NCBI GenBank assembly: GCA_024305405.1
Contig: JAKNDB010000107.1
Location: 1,178,001 to 1,242,000 of the forward strand
Reading direction: 5' to 3'
Source: Dirofilaria immitis
Lineage: Eukaryota > Nematoda > Chromadorea > Rhabditida > Onchocercidae
DNA: 64,000 nucleotides
Position numbers and translations under genes: made by a program. Under the pieces are notes generated by a model that saw only the letters and a list, made by a program, of their open reading frames with translations, had not been told where the DNA came from and made no database searches. This document shows positions 42,932 through 56,500 of this stretch, one piece after another (the stretch's first letter is position 1; each line of letters starts with the position of its first letter).

Positions 42932-44728
42932 TGATTGGAGAGTTTTTTCCAATATGAGCTTTTCGACTATGTCTATTTCTTTTTTGAGGTGGGAAATATT
43001 TTCACGAAGCACAGATTTTAGGACGACTTGTTTCTGTTTGATATAAAAAAAAGCTTCCTTTTCTACCTATCCTTGTAGTTGGATTTGACGAAACTACAGG
43101 TTTTATCATTTCCTTGAGATGTTGTATCCTTCAGTGATATGCACTACCGGTTCTGAATGCAATCGGCGAATTAGTAAGGAATTAATCTTTGAAATCACAG
43201 TGCCAAGTTTTTGCAGTTTTACTTAACAGCAGAGTATTCCTGTAATGGAAATTGTTATGGATTATTTCACGCAAACTTAATTTAATTGTCTTTCTTATTT
43301 CAAGCAGTAATTCGTGTACTTGTGGGTGCATTTTTTGTTCGATGAAATAAATCAAAATATCGTATGTGCTGCAATTCTTTCCTCAGATAAAATTTGATTA
43401 TAAATTGTGCTGAACACAGACAGGAATGCCAAAAAATGGATAATTTAAGAATACTTTTGTTTCAGTTGATTCCACGACAATCAAGATCAGGAATTTCATT
43501 GCATGCTAGTTGAAATAGGAATGATAGAAGTTTATATTTTCCGCACTCATCTTGAAAGAAAAAAAAGTGCAGGGTCAGCTGATTCACGAAGATAGTTGGT
43601 TACTAAATGCAAAAACAGGAATCAATTAACATCAGTAAGTGGCTAAAGGATCGATATTATCACTATATAAAATACAAAACATGGTCATATATGATTGTAG
43701 ATTTAAATTATAGCAATTTTGTTTAAAAAATAAGATAACGATATGAAAACTAGTATGGAAAATGAATAAAAGTAGAAATAACAGATCTTGAACAGCTTTC
43801 TGGAAAGGAAAAATTCATATGAATGCTTGAAGTGCTTTAGACATGTGAAATACCGGAATATGGAGAAATCGATGATTTTCAAACAATTGCGCATAATAAT
43901 TACATGGAACTGTTTAATCCAAACTTAGGAAGGCAGTATTGCAATAATATCGATATCAACGTATTAAAGACTCGATAATTTGAATAAATAGTATTATCAG
44001 TGTTAAAAAGTGATCGTTAACACATACGACTCTATTCGCCAGAGGATGGATTTCAAAAATAACATGAAAACAAAACGAGGCAAATGAAATAAATCAAAAG
44101 CAAAAGAAAGAAAGAAAGATGATGCAAAAGCAAATGTAGAAATGATCGATGCTATAAAATACACCGCACTAAGTAATTATGCGAGAAAGCGGAAACACAT
44201 TTTTAGGTGGTTTGGTTCGAAGATAAGAAATACTAGCAGAAGAAATCACAAATAAAGAAATACACTTTGAGGAAAAAATTTTATTTGATAGAGACCAAGA
44301 ATCTTCAAAAAATTAACAGTAAATTATTTAAATTACAATTGGAATAATATTATTTCTAGGACATACTCAATAGAAACGAAGATGCTTTCGAAAATTTGTA
44401 AAAGTAAAACAACAAAAATGCAACTGAAAGCGGAATCGAGAAATCAGCCTCGTAATTATCGACTTAACAACAAAAAGTAATCTTCTGGAAAAGAGGACTT
44501 TTATTTAAACAAAATTTGAAATGTTTAATCAAGGTCAAAACAACGATCGAAGAGGAAAATATAAATGATAAGGCATATTAAAAAAGGAAGCTATAGCGTG
44601 ATTACAAAACCTGACATAGAATTCGAACCTAGTTTGAATTGCAAGCCTTTAAAAATGGCTATCTTTTCAAGTCACTGAATTGCAAACTTACTGCATGCAC
44701 TTTCGCTCTTCATTGCAAAAAATGAACA
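42932..44728. other. Convergent spacer PP2A/MIG-2
   Basis: Contains the PP2A 3' UTR with AATAAA at 43346-43351. The remainder has no exon. A tRNA-like B-box at about 44631-44641 (minus strand) was examined and rejected. Confidence 0.55.
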
Positions 44729-46008
44729 CTAAAGAACAGTACAATTTTTGTTTTTATTAGTTGGCTTGGGTGCTATTACTGCTCGGACTGCTTCTTCAAA
44801 TACCTGAATAGTTTCCATGAAATTAAGGAACTAAAGAACGAATTCAGGCCTTAAATTGTTTTTATATTTAAAATATAAATCTCGTCTCATTATCAAAATT
44901 GAACTCTTGCAAATCTCGAGCTCAAAAACTACTGAGACAAAGGAGAAAAAAATAATAAAATAACTCACTGATTTCAAACCTTGTTGCGTTAAGGCACTAC
45001 ATTCAAGATATTTGACAGCTCTGATTCGCTTTGCAATTTTTTGTCCTTGGCTTTTGTAACTGGCTGTTTGCCATCAGCATTTAGCTGCCTTAGAGTTTCA
45101 GGATCATCCGTAAATCCAACTTCGTTCCTGGAAACTAAATCTTATGGAAATAGAAATTGGGATATATGAGCGAACTATGCGACATGCATGTTTCTAGCTT
45201 TACGACGCGTAACTTGCAATTGTAAATATAATTAATGCCAACCTATCAACAGAATTGGTGCATCCGGACAGTTATGTCGTATTTCTGGTATCCACTTAGT
45301 TAACACATTATCAAAAGAAACAGGAGCAACTATACTGAAACATAATACAAAGACATCGGTTTGCGGATAGCTCAGCGGTCGAAGACGGTCATAGTCTTCC
45401 TGAAAATCACTACTATTACCAGGATTTGCTAATAGAGAAAATAATATGAGAGAGATAAGTAAATTTACTTACTTGTCCAGCAGTATCCCATAAGCCTAAA
45501 TTAACGGGATGTCCATCGACTGTCATTTGCGCCGAAAAGTTATCAAATCTGGAAGAATCAGTTTATATTTAAGAAAACTAAGTAATACTAATCATAACAA
45601 TTCCCTTTTTTATATTTTAATTAGTACATTCATAATCACTGAATATTTCATGGCGTTTTTTTTTGCTAAATGGATAGTTAATGTCAGGAGTGAATAAAAT
45701 AAACGAGCTTTCCAGTATTGTAGTACATTTTAACTTATTAAAGTTGAAATGAGATTCAACAGTTGAAAGTATGCATGATAATTTAGCAAAATACCATAAG
45801 GATTGTGTTGAATGCAATAAAGCTAATGGAATCATTTGGGAATGTACTAAGTAAAATACGATACATTTATAAATAATGAGAAAGCTAACACTGTAGGAAC
45901 ATATTCTACAGGAAATGAATCGGTTGTATATGATATCAGCATACATGTCTTACCAACAGTACCATCACCAACAACAACACATTTAATTTGGCGTGACGGC
46001 GCAGACAT
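44729..46008 (-). CDS. mig-2: MIG-2-type Rho GTPase (RhoG/Rac-like), 5 exons
   Basis: Exons are 45890-46008, 45473-45548, 45243-45399, 44969-45127 and 44729-44803, about 195 aa. MIG-2 is the nematode Rac-like GTPase that steers cell migration and axon guidance with CED-10/Rac. G1 is [19 protein letters not shown], the effector region is [16 protein letters not shown]3 is [19 protein letters not shown]4 the Rho-type TKLD and G5 [11 protein letters not shown]. It ends in CTVL, a CAAX box with Leu that favours geranylgeranylation, after a basic Lys/Asn stretch. FPV at the start of the effector loop (FPG in Rac/Cdc42) and the [19 protein letters not shown]-terminus mark MIG-2 rather than CED-10. 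Exon 4 needs two extra bases, at 45108-45109 and in the T4 at 45052-45055. Confidence 0.95.
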
Positions 46009-49000
46009 CAACAAAATAAAATTGCTACCGGATTATTGTCCGTTCTCGATAAAGCATGCAATCCAGAATGCAAAAATATATTTTGCTAAAAGAAAACAAC
46101 TATCAAAAGTTTTCGAGTTATTAATAATTTTTAAATATAAATCGATGACTATTTCAAAAATAAAATAAATTCTAATTTAAACTGATTGGACGCAATTTTT
46201 ATTATATATAACCAATTATAATTGAGTAAGTGATAGAGTGAAAAAGAATGGCATATTACTACCAAAATTATCTCTTCTCCAATCTCACAACAAAAATCAA
46301 AATTAAACTAATACCCGACTTGCCGTCTGTCCAGTCCAATTAGCACAGTCAAATAATAATACATTATTGTAAAATGTAGCAAGTCTCTTAATCTCTCTAT
46401 GAAAAGTTACGTCCTATCAGTTTGAATTAGTGATTATATCGATGATGAAATCATGATAGCGTTATGACGATGAGATGGTAGTATGCACACTACTATCATC
46501 CAATGTATGCAATTGTGCTCTTCAAAATTTCCCATCAAATTATCTGATATTTTCATAATGTTGATATTTTGATACTTTTTTTGGGAGAGTGCCATCGATT
46601 GAATTCATCATATATTACTGACAAGGAGCATTTCCTATCTTCTCATCATAAATACATCATTTTTGAAAACAAATGATTTTCTGTTTAAAATTAAAATTAA
46701 AAATTGAATGATTAAATGTTTGATTGATTAATACTCCTACTTGAAAGTATTTGATACTCAACAGAAGTACTTAGTGTTAAATTATAATTAAAGTATGCAA
46801 GAAGAAAGAATTATTTTCATATCAGAAATTGAAGAGAAAATAATTTCTTATAAGATTAAACATATACATACAATTAATTAAACAATTGTTGAAGTTTTAA
46901 ATCTATTTCATATTTGATGCAATTTTATAGGAAAAATAAGATAAGATGGGAAAGATAATAAATTAACTTATTTAGATAATTTTATTTCACACAAATGAAT
47001 ACTGCTAAATCGAATTAACTATTCATGAATTATAGTTATCGGCAGTTAAATTATGCAGAAATTGAAGAAGAATTAAAAATTGTAGTGATATCAATACTTT
47101 CTATTATGATATATTATCATTACTATTATATTATACTGTTATGATTATGATTATGACACATGATTTGTACATTTGGAAATTAATGTATACTAAATATAAG
47201 CTTTTAATTATTATATATTTCTTTTTTTTGACAGAATAATTCTAAAATTGAAATATATCACAAATAAGTTTCACAATTAGTTGAAAAAATGCTGGCTAAA
47301 GTAGACTTGTACTGTATTTCAGAGGTTCCATGTAATTTGCTCCACGAAGTTTAACACATCATTAGAATGAATCAACGTTTGTTGAAAAATAATATGAAAG
47401 GCCAAAGGTGGGAAGGAAAAATTGCAGTAATGAAAAAAACAAAATCGCTCTGACAACTGTTAGCAATCGATCATTTGCCGACTTCTCTGTTATACATTTT
47501 TACGATTATTTAAAAACTTGATAAGTTTTTATATACCAATATGGCTAAGGGAACAAATAAGTATTTCATTAGTTAAACCTTCGAATAAATCACTTATCAA
47601 TCACTTTTATACGTATTATTCATTGACAACGATTAAACACATTATACGCCACCAAACAAATGTTGATATTTTTGTTGCTTAAAATTATTTTTGTAAGCTT
47701 TTAAATCAAAATTTTCGAATTCTAAGTTCCGAAATTCGGGATCTGTAAGGAATCTTTTCAGATTATTTATGAGAGTATTTTGCATACAGCAAAAAATAAC
47801 AATATCTATTATCAGTGATGAATTCTAAAAGAGCAAAGTACAAGTAGGTATTAAAATGGAAAATACGATGCCATAAAAACCGAATTAGAAAAATAAGAAC
47901 AGGTGATTCAATTCTGGTCTCATGGAAGACGATTGTGAATCGATGAATACTTTCTGTTTTCAAATAAACATTATTCTAAATCAAATCCAATCATCGTGCT
48001 ATAATGTGAATATCGTATTATCAATTAAATAATTACTTGTCGAAATTTAAAAGAGAGGGCTTCGTTCCAATGGATTATTAGTATCAGCGAATATTATAAC
48101 TGTCGCAAAAGCAAATAGTACCAGGTCATAGAATATATCTTTATGATCTATTAAATTTTAACATGAAAACTTGAAAATTTCTTCAAAAATTTCGAAATAA
48201 AGTTGATGCTTTAAGCAGGCTCAGTAAGATGTCAATTTGTTAGTTTGTCGTGCGACAATCGTCACAAGATACTAATTGTTTACCTCTTTAGGATATAAAG
48301 TTATTTCAGATATATTAGATCAAAAAAGAATTAGCTAAACAATCATATAAAAAGTGGAAAAACTTCTAAATAAAAAATATAACAGCATAAAAATCAGATA
48401 TTATGGCTTGAATTCCCGTAATATGCTAATGAAAGATTGCCAAGAATTTTGATATTCTATTTTGTCCCATCCGACCATCAGTATCATTTAAATTTCAACA
48501 GTATCCTTAACCAGTACTGTCTTCAGGAAATCTCAAATATAATTAATTATCGATCTTCGTTGCATATTTTATAGATGTTGCAATTTTACATAATGAATTA
48601 TTGACTGATTAGTGATTAATAGTTACAGTAATGCTTAAATTATTTTCACAGAATAAGAAATTAATTATAATTTAAACTTATACATATTCCATTATAGCAC
48701 TTCTTTCTTTCATCTTTGTTCATGAAAAAAGAAACTTAAAGGAAAAAATTTAAGAACTGAATTCCAGTCAAATTTAATCCAATAGAAATTGAATTCTGAT
48801 TTGCAAAGTAACAGGAAATCAGAAGGCAGAGAAGAATGAAAGGATACTGAGAAGATATTCAGATTCAGAATCACCGAATTCCCAAATTTCTTTTCTAAAA
48901 ACGGCTTTTGTTAAAAAAAAAAGAAAAAAAAGAGAATTGAGCAGATTGAAAAGTTGTAAAACGAGACTAAAGAGAATAATAAAAGGGAAGATGATGAATT

Positions 49001-51137
49001 AATAATTGAAATAATTATTAATTAACTTCACAACAAAAGATATAAGTAAGATAAATGCAAACTTTAGAAGAACGAATAATTGCGCTGATATGAAAAAGAC
49101 ACTACTAAATGTTTACAGGAAATGGTAGAAAAGAATTCATTGCTATCTTGTAATTTAACAGATATTTTATTATATGTCAGCAATAAAATTTCAGCAAAAT
49201 TTTAAATGCAAATTTTGCATCAGAAATGTGATCTTATCTAATCGATCGATCAATAGTTGTATTCTTTATACGCTGCACATTTTAATGCATTTCATTTGTT
49301 TAAAATCGCTTTTCATCAACATATGTTCTCATTGGGAGAAAAGCATAAATAATGGAAAATATTGAAAAATCAGAGTATTGTTGAAAACGCTGAAATCAGC
49401 AAGCGGTTTTAAAGTATGTCTCACTTATTTATCCTACAACATCGTTATGCCTTTTGATGACAAAACGAAATGAGTCATAAACAAGATCGTGTGAAATTGA
49501 AGACTCTTGGCATGAAAAAATATAGTAAAGTATTAGCATTGGTGATAAGTTTAATGTTAAAGATTAAAAGTTCCAGATTTGCCTCATTGGCGAAGAAAAT
49601 AGAAGAATTATTTTAATAAATAATAAGACAATTGCCAAATATACTCATTAATAATAAAGGGATTTGGTAATACTAAGAAAAAACTTTTTTTGTTAAATGA
49701 GAAATGACAAAATTTTCCATTCTTAATCCATTTGATAATCCCAAATCTATTGAGGAGATTACTGGAAGCATTTGAGTGAGCTATGATAATAAAAAAAAAC
49801 TAACCAACTAACCAAACTAACTAGGCTATCATCAAAAGCCTAGAAGGCAAATTAAAAAGAAAATTCAGTTCTAGAAATGATTAAAACAGCAAACACCGAT
49901 TTTAAAGTATCAATCCATCATTGAGTCCACAGAAGCTATAGAATAAATTCTACTTTTATTTTCCATAATATATATTATGTAATTTTTATAGATATTAATA
50001 TCATACTATTACTCTTTACCTTCCTTTCAATATACCTATCCATTAGAATAGATAGCTCGTATAGAATCAACATCTGATACTATCAAGCTAGCTGAAGTTG
50101 CTTAGGACTGCAGTTTAAGACTGGAGTAATAATAAAAATTACAACTACTACAATTCCACGCTTACTCGACAAATTTTGAGTAATAAATAACGAATGATTC
50201 GGAATTATAATCGGAATTTGAATTGCAGTATTGATTAAAAGTGATGATAAGAAGTACATATCGTAAGCATTTAGGGTAAATAATTTGATTAACTCACCAA
50301 AGATTAGTTAATTGAAAGAACTAACGATTCTTCTCCTTCCTCTTCTTCTTCTTAATTGCAATAAATTCATTTTTTTATAAAAATTTCTCTTCAAAGGTAT
50401 GTCAGAAGAACATTGCAATGCAACAACGTTTCAACTGAAAAAATATCTTTATGTTAGTTACATAAATTTAATTTTAAATGTATGAAATTTTTATTTGAAA
50501 GAAATAAAAAGAAAAAATAAAAATTAAACCAAGAATTTCTGCATATATTCCAGAATTCACAACTATATTATCCAGAATCTATAACTATACTATCTCTCTC
50601 TATGACTAAATGATTGATGCTAAGATAATCGAATTGAATATTAATGAGAGTATTGAGATGATAGGATAAAAGAACAAATTGAAATCTGATAATAAATTTA
50701 AAAAAAAAATGTGAACGATGAAATTAATGTCGATTAGAAAAATTGATAGCATAAGCAATAATTCAATCATTTTAATACTCTCTATCTCTATATCTTCGAC
50801 AAAATTAAAAAAAAATCATTAAATAATAGCATAAAGCATCAGCTAAGTTAGTATTGCTAATAATTTTAACAGAAAATTTCTTCTAAATAATTTTCAAAAT
50901 GAAATCAAAAAAAAAATTGGAAAAAGGTATTGAAATTGATGAAAAAGAAAGTTCAATCGAAAAAAAATTGATTAAAATTGATGAAATATTTATGATTGCG
51001 AAATGTTTTATAAGAAGAGAAAATTGACTTTTAGTATATCATACGTTATTATTTTGAGAGAATATATCAATGTTTAATTTGAATAAGTAATTGAAAAGTA
51101 TTCTTGAAGCATTAATAAGTTTAGTTTTTATTATAAG
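46009..51137. other. 5.1-kb AT-rich intergenic region
   Basis: Upstream of MIG-2 and of the small Ser-rich gene, so it should hold both promoters. No exon chain, RNA gene or tandem array was supportable. It contains scattered A-rich tracts and short TAT/ATT runs (for example 47103-47160). Confidence 0.5.
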
Positions 51138-52659
51138 ATGCCACCACAGAAAAGTTTGATAGCCGAATTACTGAAAAAACAAACAAAAATGGAACAAGCA
51201 GAGCTCGAAACATCTATAAGTTTACATAAACGAGAAAGCTCTTACATCAATCTTGATCTGCAAATTGGTGTAAGTTTCTTAAGTCTTCTAATACAATGCA
51301 TTACTAAATTAAACATTATATAAATTTGGAACATGTTTAATTTATGGATTTTAAATTTATTGAAATTATAAAATTAGAAGCAGTAGTCATTGGAGCTATT
51401 GTCAGAGATATTTATAGGATAATTTTCAATTATCACGATCGACTATCCCCACTTTTTCAAGTATTATTGATCAATCTTTTACTTCTGCACAAAATATTCA
51501 AAAGTATTTTTTTTTTTGAAATTTTTAACAATTCACCATCATTCAGAGAATAGTTTTAGTTTAAAACTGATTACGAAAGAATAATTCATTCTTTATTATC
51601 ATTTAGAATAATCCAAAGATATTTATCAAATGGAAATTTCCATATTCAAAATAAATTAATCAAATTATTTTTGAATTCAAAAAAAGAATTAGAAATAAAT
51701 TAGCATAGACCACCAACGCAAGAAAATATATATAGGAAATTTATTTAACCAAATATTTTAATTCATCGCATTTCAAAATTTCCAGAACAATTTAAATTTT
51801 AACAAACCCTTAATGCAATTCATACGAATCAGATTTGAAAAATTTTTATAATATTTAAATTTAAAAAGTTGGATCATCCTCTATCCTCAATGATATGTTT
51901 TTCATTTATTTTGTATTTCCATTTGATGAATATCTTTAGGTTATTCTAAATTAAATGATTTTAAATAAATCAGTCTGAATTGAAATCAGAAATTCTAATT
52001 AACGAATAAATTATACAGAACATCTGGCCATTAGTATATTAGCTTCTTTCGAATAAAAAAAAAGAGAATTATGCTATATGATAATTGATGGAAAGTGTAT
52101 AGTCGATAATTTGAACAAACACAACTAAAATACATAAATTCAATTTTTAAGATATGAGAAGAATAACATTAGGAAAAGGTGAAGAAGAACTTGCATATGA
52201 AAAAAAATAGTCATCAATATTTTTCATAATCATCAATATTTTCGGTCTAATTCAGGAATACCTATCAACATTCATCCAGTAACACAAGCATTACATCTCA
52301 CGATTCTCTGGAGTTCAGTGACTCCGGTTCTGCTGAATTACCCACCGGTGTTTCTCATGATTCGTTGAATTCGCATGATGCATTTGAAATTTTTGCATGG
52401 AATCAGAGTAATTTTTTTCTAGTGAAAAGTGTAAAAGCAACCTAAAGCTGTTCAGTATTGCATTGTTAATATCATATACCTCGTATTCCATTCAGCATCT
52501 TGCTCTAATCAACAATAAATTTATATATATATATATATCATTTATAATGATAATCGAATATTAATTTTAGAAAAGAAATGGGAGAATCCTGAAGAAACAA
52601 GCACATTTGAAACCAGAAGTGAATATTGTTATTGCTTGAATAGTAGTCAACCTTACTGA
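51138..52659 (+). CDS. Small Ser-rich unrecognised protein, 3 exons
   Basis: Exons are 51138-51269 (or 51267), 52256-52407 and 52571-52659, about 123 aa. I do not recognise it. Exon 1 (MPPQKSLIAELLKKQTKMEQ onward) is charged and probably helical. Exon 2 is Ser/Asp/His-rich, with SITSHDSLEFSDSGSAELP and SHDSLNSHDAFEIFAWNQ. Exon 3 gives KWENPEETSTFETRSEY and a short CYC-containing tail. The exon 2/3 junction closes perfectly. The exon 1/2 junction is off by one base and would be correct if the GG at 51267-51268 were GGG, consistent with other undercalls in this window. No signal peptide or membrane segment. Acidic Ser-rich sequence suggests a disordered phosphoprotein; that is inference. It is convergent with the EMSY-like gene. 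Confidence 0.5.
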
Positions 52660-53536
52660 TTTTACATATTTTGAAAAAATGCGATGCTATGAAATTTAAA
52701 TAAAAACCCGCATAAAATCCACAAAACAGTCGAAGAATTAATTATTACTGCCAGGATGGAATGTACAAAATAAAAAACACTGGCAGTTAAGCAAAAAAGA
52801 ATTGCAACTGAATAAGTATCTTGAGTTCGAGTAAATGCTGTTGAAGGAAAATTATAACAGACTTGTTATTCCAACATCTGCATTCCCGGAGGAATTTATG
52901 AAACAAAGCCTTTTACTTATTCATAAAACAAATACAATGGGATTTACAGGAAAAAAAGCTCATTCATTATAGAAAATCGGCTAGACAAGGCCTCGTTGAG
53001 TAAAATTCAATTCAGGTATACATATACATTAACAATTAAATTTAGCAGCGTATACGCATAAATGATAAGCAATATTATTGAAACATATACAGTAATTGGA
53101 CGAAATGATAAATACAATAAATTAATTTTCAACCTATTTCAAAATGATTATTATCAAATTCCCAAGCGACCATTTCAAAAATTGATCTATTGACGCTTGT
53201 CTCCTGCATAGCTATAGATTTCTAATCAGTGTGATTAATCAAAACACCTACGCAACATCAAATCATGTCATTAGTTGCTTTACTTTGTCTTATTTCTTAA
53301 AATAAGAAAATGAAACTAAATACTTGATACCTAAATTGAAAAAATCGAATCCTATGTGAAAATGAGTAAATTCAAACTCTAAAGACCATATAAATCGACA
53401 AAAGTATTCACCAAAAACTGAATAAACAATGTTTAATTCCCGCACCACATTAATCAACATTAATGCAATATAAATTCAGTGCATAAATAATTTGGAACCT
53501 ATAAATATAGTATGTGAGACAAATTGATGATTACTC
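52660..53536. other. Convergent spacer, no gene seen
   Basis: Holds the 3' UTRs of the Ser-rich gene and the EMSY-like gene. No exon-like open frame with splice sites. Confidence 0.5.
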
Positions 53537-56500
53537 TCACTGAATACACTGTGGTGTAGTAACATAACTAATAACATTTTGCCCGTCCTGATGAATTAAA
53601 CCATTGGCATATTGTTCCGGAATTAAATGACTGGTCCGATTACGATTTCCATCCTGATTTTCCACACGATAACTAACGATCATGGGAACTTCTCCGCTAA
53701 CAGCACCTAAAAAAAGTTATGGAAAAGATGTTTTCATGAATTTTCCTCAGATTTTAGCATTGTTTCGCTGACACGATCGATATCACATTTGTAAAGAGAT
53801 GTTGCGGTCGAGAAAATTCTTTACTTTCAAAATATTTCAGTACTTAAACATAGCTTGAATTGATAACTGATTTGGAGTGTTCTCCAAGTGGACTATGAAT
53901 AAAAGGATATTTATTTTTCACACATCGGAAAACATCACTTAAAGAAATATTGTACAACTGAAGCAAATGGTGAGAAACTAACGCTGCTGAAATTGTGTTA
54001 CTTGCACATTAGCTGGATTATTATCATAATCAGGTAAAATACAATGTGATTCAGGAAGCAACACTTCGTCACATTCCAAACGAACTGGAATTGCAGAAGC
54101 AATGGTGACTTTTAGGACAGACTATTGCCAGAAAAAGTCCAAAAATTTTCTGAACACCCTCACATCAATTACATTTATTCACAATTTTTGAACAGTCATG
54201 TTTGTCATATACATGGAATTATTTATGATGTTTGTTACATTATCCACTGACAAAGCATTCAGATAAGAAGCTTATACCTTGCGATGAAGTCTCATCTGGA
54301 TTTACTGCAATCGATGACCTGTCCACATTTGTTCTACATTCTTGCTGCATTGTTTCATCGTTATCTAAACAAAAATAAAATTATTTCCATAAAGTTACGC
54401 AGTAAGATACAGAAAAGAGACATTAAAATCTAATAAAAATTCAAACTTTAGCTATTGATTTTTCAAAGTTGTGATTAATACTTGATTTACTAAAATGATT
54501 CCATATGCAAAATAAACAATTTTTTACGGTGAACTTTCGTCACGTTATCATTATTAGTGATAAAAATAGGCTGTAACCATAATGTTAAAATAACAACAGA
54601 AATAAAACTATATTTGGAAACATTGAAAGCTTGAAAGCAATACATATGATAATGAAATGAAGAGTATAACATAACAGTGAGCAAAACGTTTTGGAATGAT
54701 AGGCAATTCCGTCATTTTTAGAACTAATTTTATTATATCGAACGCAAATTGGTAATGCCGATTCTGATTTAGGAATACAAATAAAACCTTGAGTTATGGA
54801 ATTAACAGCAGCGATGGTGTCTAGATCAGACTGCCGCAATTCTGGATTACTACTGTTATTGTGTTGGAGCTGAATTTTAGTTGCAAGAGAAGTATTATCA
54901 TCAGCCGTTGAAGGAACAGTATGTTCACGCTGTGTTGCTGATGTTATTGTTGATGATGACGGTAAACTGCGATGGGTTACTCGAAGTGCTGGATGAAGTG
55001 CCAATTGCTGCTGTTGTTGTAGAGAACTTGAATTTGTTCCTGTCTCGCTTAAACTTATAAACGGAGTGACGGAAGTCGATAATCCCTGGCGTTGATTTGT
55101 GATAGAAAAGCGTGATGAACTAGTTAAAACAACCGGTCGAGGTGGGGGTCTGAAAAAGGTGACTTCTTATGCTGATGGCTGGATTTATCCATTGCATTAG
55201 AAATGATTATTTTAAAAAAAAGAGAAAAAAATTTAAAAAACAACCAGTTTTCTTTTGATAAGATCAAATTAGGATACTGTGAATTATACCTTCTAATAGC
55301 ACGATAATGTTGTGGCTGACCAGTTGCAGCAGCCTGTGCAACTAAACGTTGAATCTCACTCGAAGTTATCGTTTGTGGCTGTAAATGGCATGTAGATGAT
55401 GTACTTGGCCCAGATGATATGGTATAAGAGGGACGCGGGGAACTCGATGATACTGAACGCATGAATCCAACAACAGTACTTGGATTACCATAGTAAGGTC
55501 GAGTTGGATTATTATAAGCTGATCCTATTGGTGATGCATAAAATCGTTGCCCACTGGAAGATCTACAAAACAAAGTATAAAGAAAGATAACGTTATAAAA
55601 GTTACTCTTAAAAGTTTCAAAAAACAATTCAAAATCTGGTAATCAACTGCAACCATATGAAACAAAATATTCTTTCTCTGATCCTTTTTATTCTAAAGAT
55701 ATTTTGAAATTAATGGAACTATTAAAGCTGGCATAAAATCTTTTGTCTGCTGAGCAAAAATTTGGGTATTTTTATTAGCATTTCTTGCGATAGGAATCTA
55801 GCATAAAATCTCAACATAATATGACATGGAATTTCAATTAGAACAGTAAAATAATTCATGCTGAATTATGTATACATTAACTAATGCTATTAAACAATGC
55901 TGTAACCTTATATAGGCACGCTGTATTGGTTGCTGTATTCTAAACACATTGTGAGCATTGGGCAATTGTCGAGGATAAGCAGAACTACCATCTATCACTG
56001 CAGGTTCATTACCTCCAGATGACAGTGTTCGAGTACGTTTTACAACCACACCTAAATAAAGTAATTTGTTTTGTCTCACATATTATAACCAATTCTATCA
56101 AATACTTGACTGCAATCAACATATTTATATAATTTAATACATAAATTCTGCACTATACGAAAATTATTTTTCAACGTAAGTACTTGAGCGATCTAAACTG
56201 CAGAACATTCAAATCTATTTATTTTATATCAGTTGTAAAACTATCTGTAAAAATATGTAGCAATTTAGCTACTTTTATTGCTCATTGCTTGTTGTTCATT
56301 GCTTCCTTCTAACCCATCGGTCTGCCTCTTTCAATATAACGTAAAATTTATATCGCTTTCTCCGTAAAAAAAAGAGAAAAAAATAAAGTATTTATAATCA
56401 AATAGTCAGTTTGTGTTTAAACCTGAGGTAAACAGATGAGGAACTTGATGAAATTTTCCGGATTTGATTGCGCTAGAACTCGCGGGTATGGTACGAAAGG

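Noticed and set aside
44600..44690. tRNA-like B-box GGTTCGAATTC on the minus strand
   Set aside because: No matching A-box, the T-stem does not close (only 3-4 pairs) and no 7-bp acceptor stem can be formed.
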